Of a stretch of DNA of 64,000 nt, positions 7,937 to 16,621 are shown in pieces; position 1 is the first letter of the stretch, and every line of letters begins with the position of its first letter. The translations under genes and the position numbers were made by a program. The notes under the pieces are model-generated. The model searched no databases. It saw only the letters and a program-made list of their open reading frames with translations, and was not told the DNA's origin. Origin of the DNA: Baekduia alba (GTDB taxonomy: Bacteria; Actinomycetota; Thermoleophilia; Solirubrobacterales; Solirubrobacteraceae); assembly GCF_028416635.1 (NCBI RefSeq), contig NZ_CP114013.1, positions 3,224,001 to 3,288,000 of the forward strand, read 5' to 3'.

Positions 7937-8161
7937 CTAGCTCTCGGGCGCGGGAGCGGCCGGGGCGTCGCCCTGCGCAGCGCGCTTGGCGGCCTGGGCG
8001 TCGTGCTCGGGCAGGAAGACTCCGGTGCCCTCGCACCAGGCGCAATCCACGGTGGACGGCGAGCCGCCCAGGTTGGAGATCAGCGAGCCGGTGCTGCGGC
8101 ACACCGTGCAGGGCACGGGCTCGGCGTCGACGACCTCGGGTGTCTCTTCGTCTGCGCTCAC
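7937..8161 (-). CDS. Small CxxC-CxxC zinc-ribbon protein
   Basis: A 74-residue acidic protein with two cysteine pairs, CTVC at about residue 18 and CAWC at about residue 40, each followed by G-rich turns (RSTG, EGTG). This spacing resembles half of a DnaJ-type zinc-binding domain. The N- and C-terminal ends are Glu/Asp/Ala/Pro-rich and likely disordered. It probably binds one Zn ion and may mediate protein contacts; a specific role cannot be named. It is transcribed divergently from the membrane protein at 8292 and lies upstream of the pilin genes on the same strand, but the long gap argues against a common transcript. Confidence 0.75.
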   Translation of the reverse strand: MSADEETPEVVDAEPVPCTVCRSTGSLISNLGGSPSTVDCAWCEGTGVFLPEHDAQAAKRAAQGDAPAAPAPES

Positions 8162-8291
8162 GGAGCGGCGAGCGTAGCGGCTCCTCGCCGTTCAACCGCG
8201 TGCGACCTGCCGCGACACGTCGCGACTGGTCCGGTGCGATGCGGCCGGACCGGACCTGTCGGATGGACCACTAGCGCGTTAGCGTCGCCGC

Positions 8292-8720
8292 ATGCAGCAC
8301 CTCGCCTCCTCCCCCGCCGCGCGCTCCGCGCCCCTGCGCGCCGGCCTGCTGGCGCTCGCGGGCGTCCAGCTGATCACGGGCCTGTGGCTCGTGGTCGCCC
8401 CCGGCGCGTTCTACGACGCCATCGCGGACTTCGGCCCGCGCAACGAGCACGACCTGCGCGACATGGCCGCGTTCTACCTCTCCTCGGCGCTCGTGCTCGG
8501 CGTCGCCGCCCAGCGGCCGTCGTGGCGTGCGCCGGCGCTGGCGCTCGTCGGCCTCCAGTTCGGGCTCCACGCGCTCAACCACCTGCTCGACGTCGGCGAC
8601 GCCGACCCGTCGTGGATCGGGCCCTTCGACCTGCTGTCGCTGGTGGCCGGCACGCTGCTGATCTGGGCGCTGTACCGCGCGGCCGACCGCGACGACGTCG
8701 CCTCGGGGCGGCGGCGATGA
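8292..8720 (+). CDS. Four-helix integral membrane protein, unknown function
   Basis: A 142-residue protein with about four hydrophobic segments (LLALAGVQLITGLWLVVAPG; FYLSSALVLGVAA; ALALVGLQFGLHALNHLL; LLSLVAGTLLIWALY). Conserved-looking polar residues (RNEHDLRD after helix 1, HALNH in helix 3) suggest a small DoxX- or DUF4345-like membrane family. No known enzymatic motif. The stop overlaps the ATG of the epimerase gene by 4 nt (ATGA), so the two are co-translated. Confidence 0.75.
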   Translation: MQHLASSPAARSAPLRAGLLALAGVQLITGLWLVVAPGAFYDAIADFGPRNEHDLRDMAAFYLSSALVLGVAAQRPSWRAPALALVGLQFGLHALNHLLDVGDADPSWIGPFDLLSLVAGTLLIWALYRAADRDDVASGRRR

Positions 8721-9625
8721 GGGTCTTCCTGGCGGGTGCGACCGGCGCCATCGGCCGCCCGCTCGTCGATCGCCTCGTCGCCGACGGCCACACCGTGTTC
8801 GGGACCACGCGCGACCCGGCGCGCGCGGCGGCGCTGCGCGAGCGCGGCGCCGAGCCGGTCGTCCTCGACGCCTTCGACGTGCCGGCCGTGCGCGCCGCCG
8901 TGGTCACCGCGGCGCCCGACGTCGTCGTCCACCAGCTCACCGCGCTGCCCGAGGTGCCCGACCCCAAGGCGATGGCCGCCGCGGTGGAGGCGACGTCGCG
9001 GCTGCGGCGCGAGACCGTCCCGACGTTCGTGGACGCCGCCCGGGTCGCCGGCGCGCGCCGCGTCGTCGTGCAGTCGATCTCCTTCGTCACCCGGCCCGAC
9101 GGGCGGCCGATGCACGACGAGGACGCGCCGCTGGGCGCCGACAGCGAGGCCGTCGCCGCGCTGGAGGCCGCCACGACGCAGGCCGACGGCATCGAGGGCG
9201 TGGTGTTGCGCTATGGGTTCTACTACGGCCCCGGCACCTGGTACGACCGCGACGGGGCCATCGCCACCTTGATCCGCAAGCGCCGCTTTCCGCTGATCGG
9301 CAACGCCGAGGGACGCTCGTCCTTCGTCCACGTCGACGACGCCGTCGACGCGACCGTGCGCGCGCTGGACCGCGGTGCGCCCGGCGTCTACAACGTCACC
9401 GGCGGCGAGGCGCCGTGCCAGAGCGAGTGGCTGCCCGAGGCCGCGCGGCTGCTCGGCGCCAAGCCGCCGCGCCACGTGCCGGTCTGGCTGGCGCGCCGGC
9501 TGGCCGGCGAGACCGTCGTGCACTACGCGACCACGCTCCCCGGCAACGCGGACGACCGGGCGCGCGCCGCGTTCGACTGGCGCCCGCGGCCCTGGCGCGA
9601 GGGCTTCGCGGAGGTCTTCGGCTGA
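8717..9625 (+). CDS. NAD(P)-dependent epimerase/dehydratase-family protein
   Basis: A 302-residue extended short-chain dehydrogenase. The Rossmann nucleotide-binding motif GATGAIG is at residues 7-13, and aspartate-rich segments for cofactor selection follow. A classical YxxxK pair is not obvious; the region LRYGFYYGPGTWY matches 'atypical' SDRs of the NAD-dependent epimerase group that act on sugars or as isoflavone reductase-like enzymes. The C-terminal part (VYNVTGGEA) fits substrate-binding regions of the family. The substrate is unknown. Coupled by ATGA to the upstream membrane protein; the gluQ start lies 14 nt downstream. Confidence 0.85.
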   Translation: MRVFLAGATGAIGRPLVDRLVADGHTVFGTTRDPARAAALRERGAEPVVLDAFDVPAVRAAVVTAAPDVVVHQLTALPEVPDPKAMAAAVEATSRLRRETVPTFVDAARVAGARRVVVQSISFVTRPDGRPMHDEDAPLGADSEAVAALEAATTQADGIEGVVLRYGFYYGPGTWYDRDGAIATLIRKRRFPLIGNAEGRSSFVHVDDAVDATVRALDRGAPGVYNVTGGEAPCQSEWLPEAARLLGAKPPRHVPVWLARRLAGETVVHYATTLPGNADDRARAAFDWRPRPWREGFAEVFG

Positions 9626-9639
9626 GCGACCCGCGATCC

Positions 9640-10566
9640 ATGCGCGCGGGGGCCACCGGCCGCTTCGCGCCGTCGCCGACCGGCACGCTGCACCTCGGCA
9701 ACCTGCGCACCGCGCTGCTCGCGTGGCTGTACGCGCGCGCCCAGGGCGCCCCGTTCCTGCTGCGGATCGAGGACCTCGACCGCGGGCGCGTCCGCGAGCG
9801 CTATGAGGTCGAGCAGCTGGCCGACCTCGCCGCGATCGGCCTGGACTGGGATGGCGCGATCGTGCGCCAGTCCGCGCGGACCGACCACTACGCCGAGGCG
9901 CTGGCGACCCTGGACGCCGCGGCCGCGACCTACCCGTGCTGGTGCACACGGGCCGAGATCCGTGAGGCGTCCTCGGCGCCCCACGGCCCGCTGCCCGAGG
10001 GCCACTACCCCGGCACGTGCCGCCGCCTGACCGCCGCGCAGCGCGCCGACCGCGAGGCCTCGGGCCGGCCGCCGGCGATCCGCGTGGCGGCCGGCGCGGC
10101 GGCGATCGCGTTCCGCGACCGCCTGCACGGCGAGCAACATGGGGTGGTCGACGACTTCGTCGTCCGGCGCAACGACGGCGCCTACGCCTACAACCTGGCC
10201 GTCGTCGTCGACGACGGCGCCCAGGACGTCGGCGAGGTCGTCCGCGGCGACGACCTCCTTGACTCGACGCCGCGCCAGCTCTGGCTCGCCGACCGCCTCG
10301 GCCTGGGCGGGCGCGACGGGATGTCCTTCGCGCACGTCCCGCTCGTGCTCGGCGGCGACGGGGCGCGCCTGGCCAAGCGGCACGGCGCGGTCACGCTCGC
10401 CGACCGCGCCGAGCAGGGCGAGAGCGCCGGCGAGGTCCGCGCGCGGCTGGCCGCGTCGGTCGGCCTGGCGGCGCCGGACGAGCGTCCCTCCCCCGCCGAG
10501 CTCGTCGCCCGCTTCGACCCCGAACGGTTCGCTCCGCCACCTTCGGGGCCGCTGCCGGGCCTCTGA
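9640..10566 (+). CDS. gluQ: Glutamyl-Q tRNA(Asp) synthetase
   Basis: A truncated glutamyl-tRNA synthetase paralogue that attaches glutamate to the queuosine base of tRNA(Asp) rather than to the tRNA end. The 308 residues contain only the catalytic domain, as expected. Seen: APSPTGTLHLGN (HIGH signature) near residue 10, the zinc ligands CWC followed by a Y and C in HYPGTC (about residues 100-126), and LAKRHGAV as the KMSKS-like loop. No anticodon-binding domain follows. Start ATG 9640 begins right at the signature. Its presence implies that queuosine-modified tRNA is made. It is followed after 19 nt by the RNase D gene on the same strand. Confidence 0.93.
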   Translation: MRAGATGRFAPSPTGTLHLGNLRTALLAWLYARAQGAPFLLRIEDLDRGRVRERYEVEQLADLAAIGLDWDGAIVRQSARTDHYAEALATLDAAAATYPCWCTRAEIREASSAPHGPLPEGHYPGTCRRLTAAQRADREASGRPPAIRVAAGAAAIAFRDRLHGEQHGVVDDFVVRRNDGAYAYNLAVVVDDGAQDVGEVVRGDDLLDSTPRQLWLADRLGLGGRDGMSFAHVPLVLGGDGARLAKRHGAVTLADRAEQGESAGEVRARLAASVGLAAPDERPSPAELVARFDPERFAPPPSGPLPGL

Positions 10567-10585
10567 CCGGATAGCGTGCGCGCCC

Positions 10586-11743
10586 ATGCCGCGGTCGACC
10601 GCAGAGATCGCCGAGCGCGCACGGGAGACCGGGCGGCTCGGCATCGACACCGAGTTCATGGGCGAAGGGCGCTACCAGCCGCTGCTGTGCCTGGCCCAGA
10701 TCGCGCTCGACGACGGCGAGGGCGGCAGCGAGGTCATCGTCCTCGACCCGCTGACCGAGGAGTACGACCCCGCGCCGCTGGCCGACGTCCTCGCCGACCC
10801 CGCGATCGAGATCGTCCTGCACGCCGCCCGCCAGGACGTCGCGCTGCTGCGCCGCGACTGGGGCCAGCCGCTGCGCAACGTCTTCGACACGCAGGTCGCC
10901 GCCGGCTTCGCCGGCATGCGCGCCCAGCTCGGCTACGAGCCGTTGTTGAAGGAGATGCTCGGCGTGCGGCTGCGCAAGTCCGCGTCGTTCACGCGTTGGG
11001 ACGACCGGCCGCTGACCGAGGAGCAGCTCGGCTACGCGCGCGAGGACGTCCTGCACCTGCTCCAGCTCGCCTCCGCGCTCCAGGGCCGGCTCAGCGACCT
11101 CGGCCGCCTGGAGTGGGCGCGCGAGGAATGCCGCGCGTTCGAGGAGATCGACGACCGCCGCGACCTCGACCTCGTGTTCGGCAAGCTGCCGCGCATCAAC
11201 TCGCTGGACCCGTCGCAGCGCGCGGTCGCCCGCGAGCTCGTCGAGTGGCGCGAGGACGCGGCGCGGGGCGGCGACCGCCCGGTCTCCAGCGTCCTGCACG
11301 ACGCGGCGCTGATCGAGATCGCCAAGCGCCGGCCGCAGAACGTCGACCGTCTGCGCCAGATCCGCGGCCTCAACGACGCGACGCTGCACCGGCGCGGCAA
11401 GGCGATCGTCGAGGCGGTCGCCCGCGGGCGCGACCGCGAGTCGATCCCGGTCGAGGGCGTCCGCCCCACCCAGCCCGACGCCGAGGACGCACCGCTGATC
11501 GCGCTCGGCGAGGCGCTCGTGCGCACGCGCGCGATGGAGTCCGAGCTGGCCTACGAGCTGATCGCCGCACGCGCCGACCTCCAGAAGATCGTCACCGCCG
11601 CGCGCAACGGCGACCCGGAGCCGCAGGTGCGCACGCTCCAGGGCTGGCGGCGCGAGGTCGTCGGCGTCGAGCTGCTCGAGCTGCTCGCGGGCCGGCGGAC
11701 GCTGCGGGTGGCCGACGGCCACCGCCTCGAGATCAGCGAGTAG
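10586..11743 (+). CDS. rnd: Ribonuclease D (DEDD 3'-5' exonuclease with HRDC domain)
   Basis: A 385-residue 3'-5' exoribonuclease that trims tRNA precursors. Exonuclease motif I is IDTEFMGE (about residue 20), motif II HAARQDVALL, motif III YAREDVLHLL, which supplies the DEDD metal ligands. The middle part (VSSVLHDAALIEIAKRRPQ...LRQIRGLN) is an HRDC domain for RNA binding, and a second degenerate helical domain follows. Start ATG 10586 lies 19 nt after gluQ, and the two tRNA genes are probably co-transcribed. It converges on the GGDEF gene, with 9 nt between stops. Confidence 0.93.
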   Translation: MPRSTAEIAERARETGRLGIDTEFMGEGRYQPLLCLAQIALDDGEGGSEVIVLDPLTEEYDPAPLADVLADPAIEIVLHAARQDVALLRRDWGQPLRNVFDTQVAAGFAGMRAQLGYEPLLKEMLGVRLRKSASFTRWDDRPLTEEQLGYAREDVLHLLQLASALQGRLSDLGRLEWAREECRAFEEIDDRRDLDLVFGKLPRINSLDPSQRAVARELVEWREDAARGGDRPVSSVLHDAALIEIAKRRPQNVDRLRQIRGLNDATLHRRGKAIVEAVARGRDRESIPVEGVRPTQPDAEDAPLIALGEALVRTRAMESELAYELIAARADLQKIVTAARNGDPEPQVRTLQGWRREVVGVELLELLAGRRTLRVADGHRLEISE

Positions 11744-11752
11744 TCGCGGAGC

Positions 11753-12856
11753 TCAAGCGGCGAGCGGGTACGACGCGCTCGTCGTCGCGCCGACCGCTGC
11801 GCGCTCGTGCGTCTCGTTGACGCGCACGCGGTTGCGCCCCTCCTGCTTGGAGCGGTACAGCGCGAGGTCGGCCTCGGCGAAAACCGTGTCGTACTCGAAC
11901 TCGCCGGGCTCCGAGGCGCTGACGCCGAAGGAGATCGTGACGAGCAGGCCGGCGATCGGGTCGCCGGCGATCGCGTGGCGCAGGCTCTCGGCGACCTCGG
12001 CGGCCTGGCGGCCGTCGGCGCCCGGGAGCACGATCAGGAACTCCTCGCCGCCGAGGCGGTAGGCCAGGTCGTAGGCGCGCAGCGCCTTGCGCATCCGGTA
12101 GGCCACGTCCTTGAGGACGGCGTCGCCGGCGGCGTGGCCGTGGCCGTCGTTGATGGCCTTGAAGTTGTCCAGGTCGCCGACGATCAGCGCGACCGGCTCG
12201 CGCAGGATCGCGGCCTGCTGCACGAGCTCGGCGATGCGGGTCTGCAGCGCGTTGCGGTTCAGCATCCCGGTCAGCGGGTCGATGACCGACGAGCTGCGGT
12301 GCTCGAGATCGGACTTCATCAGCGCGCTGGAGAGCAGCGCGACGGTGACGAGCAGCGCGATCGGCATGACGATCGACTGCGGGTGGTCGAGGATGTAGGG
12401 CGTGTCGACGCCGAAGGTCGTCAGGAGCAGCAGCCCGGAGACGACGGCGACGCCCACCGCGACCGCGCGGCTGTTGAAGCGCGCCGGCAGCGTCACGAGC
12501 GGGATGACCAGCCACGCCAGCGCCGGGCTCCTGGGCCCGCCGGTCAGCGCGATCGAGCCGGCGATGGCCAGCTCGGCCAGCAGCCATGCGGAGGCGATCG
12601 TCAGCTCGGGCCGCTGAGCGGTGGCGAGCTGGCGGTCGACGAGCGTGAAGCCGACGACCGCGAACGCCAGCGGGACGAGCGTCCACCAGCCGACCCAGTG
12701 GCCGGACAGGACCAGCGCGACGGCCGCCGTCGCGAACGACGCACGGCGAAACGGGCGCAGCCGCTCCTCCATGTCGACGGCACGCACGCGATCGGCCGGC
12801 TCCGGGCAGAGCCACGACCGCGGGGCGACGCTGATGTCGGCGTGGTGGTGGTCCAC
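11753..12856 (-). CDS. Membrane-bound diguanylate cyclase (GGDEF)
   Basis: Makes cyclic di-GMP from two GTP. The 367-residue protein has about five to six membrane segments in the first ~185 residues, then a GGDEF domain: DPLTGMLNRNAL, DLDNFKAIND, and the active-site motif GGEEF near residue 267. An RxxD inhibition site (RAYD) sits exactly five residues before GGEEF, so product inhibition should work. No sensory domain is recognisable other than the membrane region. It lies within the pilus region, and c-di-GMP often controls type IV pili, but no direct link is visible. The start could also be the internal Met in VDMEERLRP (near residue 29). Confidence 0.93.
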   Translation of the reverse strand: MDHHHADISVAPRSWLCPEPADRVRAVDMEERLRPFRRASFATAAVALVLSGHWVGWWTLVPLAFAVVGFTLVDRQLATAQRPELTIASAWLLAELAIAGSIALTGGPRSPALAWLVIPLVTLPARFNSRAVAVGVAVVSGLLLLTTFGVDTPYILDHPQSIVMPIALLVTVALLSSALMKSDLEHRSSSVIDPLTGMLNRNALQTRIAELVQQAAILREPVALIVGDLDNFKAINDGHGHAAGDAVLKDVAYRMRKALRAYDLAYRLGGEEFLIVLPGADGRQAAEVAESLRHAIAGDPIAGLLVTISFGVSASEPGEFEYDTVFAEADLALYRSKQEGRNRVRVNETHERAAVGATTSASYPLAA

Positions 12857-12931
12857 GTCCCTTGTGGTCGGTCGCGGCGGCCGCCGACCTGAGGTCCGAC
12901 GGACGTTCTTGCACAGCTTTTCGACGGCCTG

Positions 12932-12948
12932 GCGCAGCGAAGCTGCGC
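12932..12948 (-). terminator. Hairpin after the lipoprotein gene
   Basis: A perfect 7-bp stem (GCGCAGC / GCTGCGC) with a 3-nt loop begins 12 nt after the stop of the lipoprotein gene. No U-run follows, so its use as a terminator is an inference from position. Confidence 0.45.
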
Positions 12949-12959
12949 GGGACTCGTGC

Positions 12960-13535
12960 CTATTGGCACACGGGCATGCAGTCGGTGACGCGCCCTGCGT
13001 CCTCGACGGCGACCGCGCTGCGCGCCTGGAAGCGGAACGACCGGAAGAGCGCGCCCGCGCCCTGGTCGTCGAACGGACCGCGCCCGACGACGATCGACAG
13101 GCGCTTGCCGTCGATCCCGACGGTCGCGTCGACCTTGCCGAAGCTGCGGCCGGTCCCGCTGGCGTCGAGCATCGCCTGCGGCGCCTGGCCGGCGAGCACG
13201 GTCGCCTCGAGCTGCACGACCGGCGTGTCGCTGTCCTGCGGGCGCATCGTCAGCACGAAGGCGACGTAAGGCTTGATCTGCTCCTTGGCCGTGAACTCCG
13301 CGCATAGGCGGTTGGCCGACTTGGCCACCCGCAGCTTGACGAGGTCGCCCTGCGGCGCCGAGTCGTCCCGCGTCCCGTTGGAGCGCCGCTGGTCGCCGGC
13401 CGGGTCCGAGATGGTCACCGGCTTGCCGATCGTCGCGCAGTCGGTGAACGTCCCGTAGGACTTGCTGTCGTCGCCGCCGCAGGCGCTCAGGACGAGCGCC
13501 ACGGTGCCCAGCAGGATGGCGGTCGCCCGACGCAC
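12960..13535 (-). CDS. Putative lipoprotein of unknown function
   Basis: A 191-residue exported protein. From GTG 13535 it has a basic start (RRAT), a hydrophobic stretch, and a lipobox LSAC at about residue 19, so Cys should be lipidated after signal peptidase II cleavage. The mature part contains CATIGKPVTISDPAGDQ and has mainly beta-type sequence, with a C-terminal pair of cysteines (DCMPVCQ). The first segment resembles proteins that report 'DPAGD' domains in Thermoleophilia, but I cannot assign a function. The open frame reaches back to 13613, but that would overlap the divergent DoxX gene, so the later start is preferred. Confidence 0.7.
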   Translation of the reverse strand: MRRATAILLGTVALVLSACGGDDSKSYGTFTDCATIGKPVTISDPAGDQRRSNGTRDDSAPQGDLVKLRVAKSANRLCAEFTAKEQIKPYVAFVLTMRPQDSDTPVVQLEATVLAGQAPQAMLDASGTGRSFGKVDATVGIDGKRLSIVVGRGPFDDQGAGALFRSFRFQARSAVAVEDAGRVTDCMPVCQ

Positions 13536-13591
13536 GGCCGGGGAGTCTGACAAAGGGTTCAGCCGTCCGCGTCGCCGGGCAGGCCCAGGGC

Positions 13592-14173
13592 ATGGACATC
13601 GGCACTGTTGCACTGCGCGGAGTCGTCGGCCCGCTGTTCGTCGGGCACGGCACGCAGAAGCTGTTCGGCTGGTTCGGCGGGCACGGGTTGGAAGGGACCG
13701 GCGGGTTCTTCGAGCAGCTCGGGCTCCGGCCCGGCAAGCGCCACGCGGCGGCGGCCGGCGCGGCCGAGGCGCTGGGCGGCGCGCTGCTGACGGTCGGCGC
13801 CGCGACGCCGCTGGCGGCCACGATGGTCTCGGGCACGATGGTCACGGCGATCCGCAAGGTCCACGCCCCGAACGGCCCCTGGGTGACCGAGAACGGCTGG
13901 GAGTACAACGCCGCGCTGATCGGCGCGCTGGCCGCGCTCGTCGAGCACGGACCCGGCTCGCCGTCGGTCGACGCCCGGCTGTTCCCGAGCTGGAAGGGCA
14001 CCCGCTGGGCCATCGCGATGCTCGCCGCCGCGGCCGCGGGCTCCTTCCTGGTCGACGTGCTCCCCGAGCCCGCGCCGGAGGACACCGCCTCGGCCGGCGA
14101 GCCGGACGTCACGGCGGCCGCCGCCGAGGAGGCGCGCTTCGCCAAGGACCAGGCCTTGCGCGCCACGTCCTAG
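13592..14173 (+). CDS. DoxX-family membrane protein
   Basis: A 193-residue integral membrane protein of the DoxX/DoxD family. The N-terminal ALRGVVGPLFVGHGTQKLFG and GTGGFFEQLGL motifs are typical. Four membrane segments are visible (residues ~5-25, 50-70, 70-90, 130-155), with a loop KVHAPNGPWVTENGWEYN between helices, also family-typical. DoxX proteins are linked to redox and sulfur stress in several bacteria, but the biochemical role here is unproven. A Glu/Ala-rich tail of about 40 residues follows the last helix. It ends just before a strong bidirectional terminator. Confidence 0.88.
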   Translation: MDIGTVALRGVVGPLFVGHGTQKLFGWFGGHGLEGTGGFFEQLGLRPGKRHAAAAGAAEALGGALLTVGAATPLAATMVSGTMVTAIRKVHAPNGPWVTENGWEYNAALIGALAALVEHGPGSPSVDARLFPSWKGTRWAIAMLAAAAAGSFLVDVLPEPAPEDTASAGEPDVTAAAAEEARFAKDQALRATS

Positions 14174-14187
14174 CGGGCCCGGAACGC

Positions 14188-14215
14188 GAGGAGGGCGCCT
14201 CGCGGCGCCCTCCTC
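14188..14215. terminator. Bidirectional terminator between DoxX gene and pilC
   Basis: A perfect 12-bp inverted repeat (GAGGAGGGCGCC / GGCGCCCTCCTC) with a 4-nt loop TCGC lies 15 nt after the DoxX stop and 28 nt after the pilC stop on the other strand. Being symmetrical, it can end both convergent transcripts. Confidence 0.85.
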
Positions 14216-14242
14216 CCCTTGCCCGTAAGCGTCGCCGGTGGA

Positions 14243-15451
14243 CTACTTGATCGAGTCGTACACCTTGAAGAGCGGCATGTACATCGAGATCACGATGAAG
14301 CCGACCATGCCGCCGACGAGGATGATCATCACCGGCTCCAGGATCGACGCGAGCTGCTTGACGGCGGCCGCGACCTGGTCCTCGTAGAAGTCCGCGATCT
14401 TGGACAACATGGTGTCCATGGCGCCGGTCTCCTCACCGACGCCGATCATGTGCGTGACCATGCCCGGGAACACCGGCGCGTCCTTGAGGGGGTCGGCGAT
14501 CGTGCCGCCCTGGCGGACGGACTCGATGACGTCGCCCATCGCCTTCTCGATGCACCAGTTGCCCGCGGTCTGGCCCGTGATCTCCAGCGCCTGCATCAGC
14601 GGGACGCCGGCGGAGACCAGCGCGCTCAGCGTGCGCGACCAGCGCGCGAGCGCGATCTTCTGCACGATGTCGCCGATCTTCATCGGGATCCGCAGCTTGA
14701 ACGTGTCCCACAGCTTGCGCCCGCCGTCGGTCGCCTTCCACTTGCGGAACGCCCAGACCGCGGCGAAGCCGCCGACGATGAACGCGTACCAGTAGCCGGT
14801 GATCGCGTTGGACAGCCCGACGGTGAACTTCGTGATCGTCGGGAGGTCGCCGCCGAACTGCTTGAACGTGCCGACGAAGACCGGGACCAAGAACACCACC
14901 AACGCGATCAGCACCGAGAAGGCGAAGGTCATCACCACCAGCGGGTAGGCCATCGCGGCCTTGACCTGCCGGCGCAGCGAGTCGGAGGACTCCAGCTGGT
15001 TGGCGACGCGCTCCAGCGCGGAGTCCAGGACGCCGCCGGTCTCGCCGGCGCGCGTCATCGCGACGAACAGCGGGTTGAAGACCTTGGGATGGCGCTCCAG
15101 CGCGTCTGACAGCGGCAGGCCGGCCTCGACGTCCTTGCGGACCGACGAGATCGTGCTCGACAGCTTGTCGTTCTCGGTCTGGGCCTCCAGCACGTAGAGC
15201 GCGCGGAGGATCGTCATCCCGGAGTTGACCATGGTCGCCAGCTGGCGGGTCATGATCGTCAGGTCCTGAGCCTTGATGCGGTTCAGGAACGGGAGCTCCA
15301 GCTCCTTGGACCCGCGCTTGTCCGCGATGTCGAGGACGATCAGCCCGCGCTGCTTGAGCTGGTCGGAGACGATCTGCTTGCTCTCGGCCTCCACCTCGCC
15401 GGTCGCCTTCGCGCCGGTGAGGTCCATCGCCTTGAAGACGTAGGTGGACAT
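14243..15451 (-). CDS. pilC: Type IV pilus platform protein PilC (GspF family)
   Basis: Inner-membrane platform that couples PilB/PilT rotation to pilin insertion. The 402 residues have the two repeated GspF domains: LTIMTRQLATMVNSGMTILR (about residue 64) and ARWSRTLSALVSAGVPLMQA (about residue 270), each followed by the MTRAGE / IGVGEETG motifs. Three membrane helices are present (about 170-190, 220-240, 370-395). The N-terminal YVFKAMDLTGAKATGEVEAE is the classic PilC start. It follows pilT by 18 nt. Confidence 0.97.
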   Translation of the reverse strand: MSTYVFKAMDLTGAKATGEVEAESKQIVSDQLKQRGLIVLDIADKRGSKELELPFLNRIKAQDLTIMTRQLATMVNSGMTILRALYVLEAQTENDKLSSTISSVRKDVEAGLPLSDALERHPKVFNPLFVAMTRAGETGGVLDSALERVANQLESSDSLRRQVKAAMAYPLVVMTFAFSVLIALVVFLVPVFVGTFKQFGGDLPTITKFTVGLSNAITGYWYAFIVGGFAAVWAFRKWKATDGGRKLWDTFKLRIPMKIGDIVQKIALARWSRTLSALVSAGVPLMQALEITGQTAGNWCIEKAMGDVIESVRQGGTIADPLKDAPVFPGMVTHMIGVGEETGAMDTMLSKIADFYEDQVAAAVKQLASILEPVMIILVGGMVGFIVISMYMPLFKVYDSIK

Positions 15452-15469
15452 AGGTCAGCTGGCTCCCGT

Positions 15470-16561
15470 CTATGCGGCCTGGAGGCCGCCCAGGCCCATG
15501 GACAGGCGCTTGAGCTCCTCGGGCGTGGAGGAGCGCGACTCGGCGACGCGCTGCGTGATCTTGCCGGCGCGGATGAGCGAGGCGAGCGCCATGTCGAGCG
15601 TCTGCATGCCGGTGCCGCCGCCGGTCTGCATCGCCGACAGGATCTGATGGGTCTTGCCCTCGCGGATGAGGTTGCGGACCGCGGGGGTCGGGACGAGCGT
15701 CTCTGCCGCCACGACGCGCGCCGAGCCGTCGGCGGTCGGGATCAGCGTCTGGGTGACCACGCCCTGGAGCGCGACCGACAGCTGCGTCCGGACCTGGTCC
15801 TGCTGGTGGCTCGGGAACACGTCGATGATGCGGTCGATGGTCTGCGGCGCGCTCTGGGTGTGCAGGGTGGCGAAGACCAGGTGGCCGGTCTCAGCCGCCG
15901 TCAGGGCGGTCGAGATGGTCTCCAGGTCGCGCATCTCGCCGACGAGGATCACGTCGGGGTCCTGGCGCAGCGCGCCCTTCAGCGCCGGGCCGAAGCCCTG
16001 CGCGTCGGAGCCCAGCTCACGCTGGTTGACCATGCACTTCTTGTGGGAGTGCAGGAACTCGATCGGGTCCTCGATCGTGAGGATGTGCTCCTCGCGCGTC
16101 TCGTTGATCTCGTCGATCATCGCGGCGAGCGAGGTGGACTTGCCGGAGCCGGTCGGACCGGTCACGAGGACCAGGCCACGCGGCTTCTTGCAGAACTCGT
16201 GGACGACGGGCGGCAGGCCGAGGCCGTCGATCTTGGTGATGACCGACGGGATGAGGCGGAACGCCGCGCTCATCGCCGACCGCTGGAAGTACGCGTTGAC
16301 ACGGAAGCGGGCGGTGCCCGGGACCGCGTAGGCGAAGTCCAGCTGCCAGTCCGTCTCCAGGCGCTGGCGCTGGTCGTTGCTGAGGATCCCGTAGATGATC
16401 TCGCGGGTGTCCGTCGGGTCGAGGACCGGATAGTCCTCCAGCGACGTCAGGCGACCACGGACGCGGATCATCGGGTGCGATCCGGCCGTGATGTGCAGGT
16501 CGGAGGCACGACGCTCGAGGACATCGAGCAGGAGCTGGGCGAAATCGAACCGCATCGCCAC
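15470..16561 (-). CDS. pilT: Type IV pilus retraction ATPase PilT
   Basis: Hexameric ATPase that depolymerises the pilus for retraction and twitching. The 363 residues match. N-terminal PAS-like domain (SDLHITAGSHPMIRVRG), Walker A GPTGSGKST near residue 135, Asp box and Walker B (DPDVILVGEMRD), His box TGHLVFATLHTQSA, and the C-terminal AIRNLIREGKTHQ-type segment typical of PilT (VRNLIREGKTHQILSAMQTG). Clean ATG start at 16561. Together with pilB upstream and pilC downstream it forms the motor unit; an inserted accessory block now separates it from pilB. Confidence 0.97.
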   Translation of the reverse strand: MAMRFDFAQLLLDVLERRASDLHITAGSHPMIRVRGRLTSLEDYPVLDPTDTREIIYGILSNDQRQRLETDWQLDFAYAVPGTARFRVNAYFQRSAMSAAFRLIPSVITKIDGLGLPPVVHEFCKKPRGLVLVTGPTGSGKSTSLAAMIDEINETREEHILTIEDPIEFLHSHKKCMVNQRELGSDAQGFGPALKGALRQDPDVILVGEMRDLETISTALTAAETGHLVFATLHTQSAPQTIDRIIDVFPSHQQDQVRTQLSVALQGVVTQTLIPTADGSARVVAAETLVPTPAVRNLIREGKTHQILSAMQTGGGTGMQTLDMALASLIRAGKITQRVAESRSSTPEELKRLSMGLGGLQAA

Positions 16562-16588
16562 GATGGTCGACTCGTGGGGGTCCGTTCT

Positions 16589-16621
16589 TGAGCCGCGCCC
16601 GCGGCGCCTGGACGCGGCTCA
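16589..16621 (-). terminator. Hairpin at the end of the aldo/keto reductase gene
   Basis: A 9-bp stem (TGAGCCGCG / CGCGGCTCA) with a 15-nt GC-rich loop overlaps the reductase stop codon and lies 28 nt before pilT. It probably separates the accessory block from pilT transcription. Confidence 0.5.

Noticed and set aside
13536-13613. Longer N-terminus of the lipoprotein from the upstream ATG at 13613
   Set aside because: It would place ~26 Cys/Pro/Arg-rich residues before the signal peptide and overlap the divergent DoxX start; the GTG at 13535 fits a normal lipoprotein signal.
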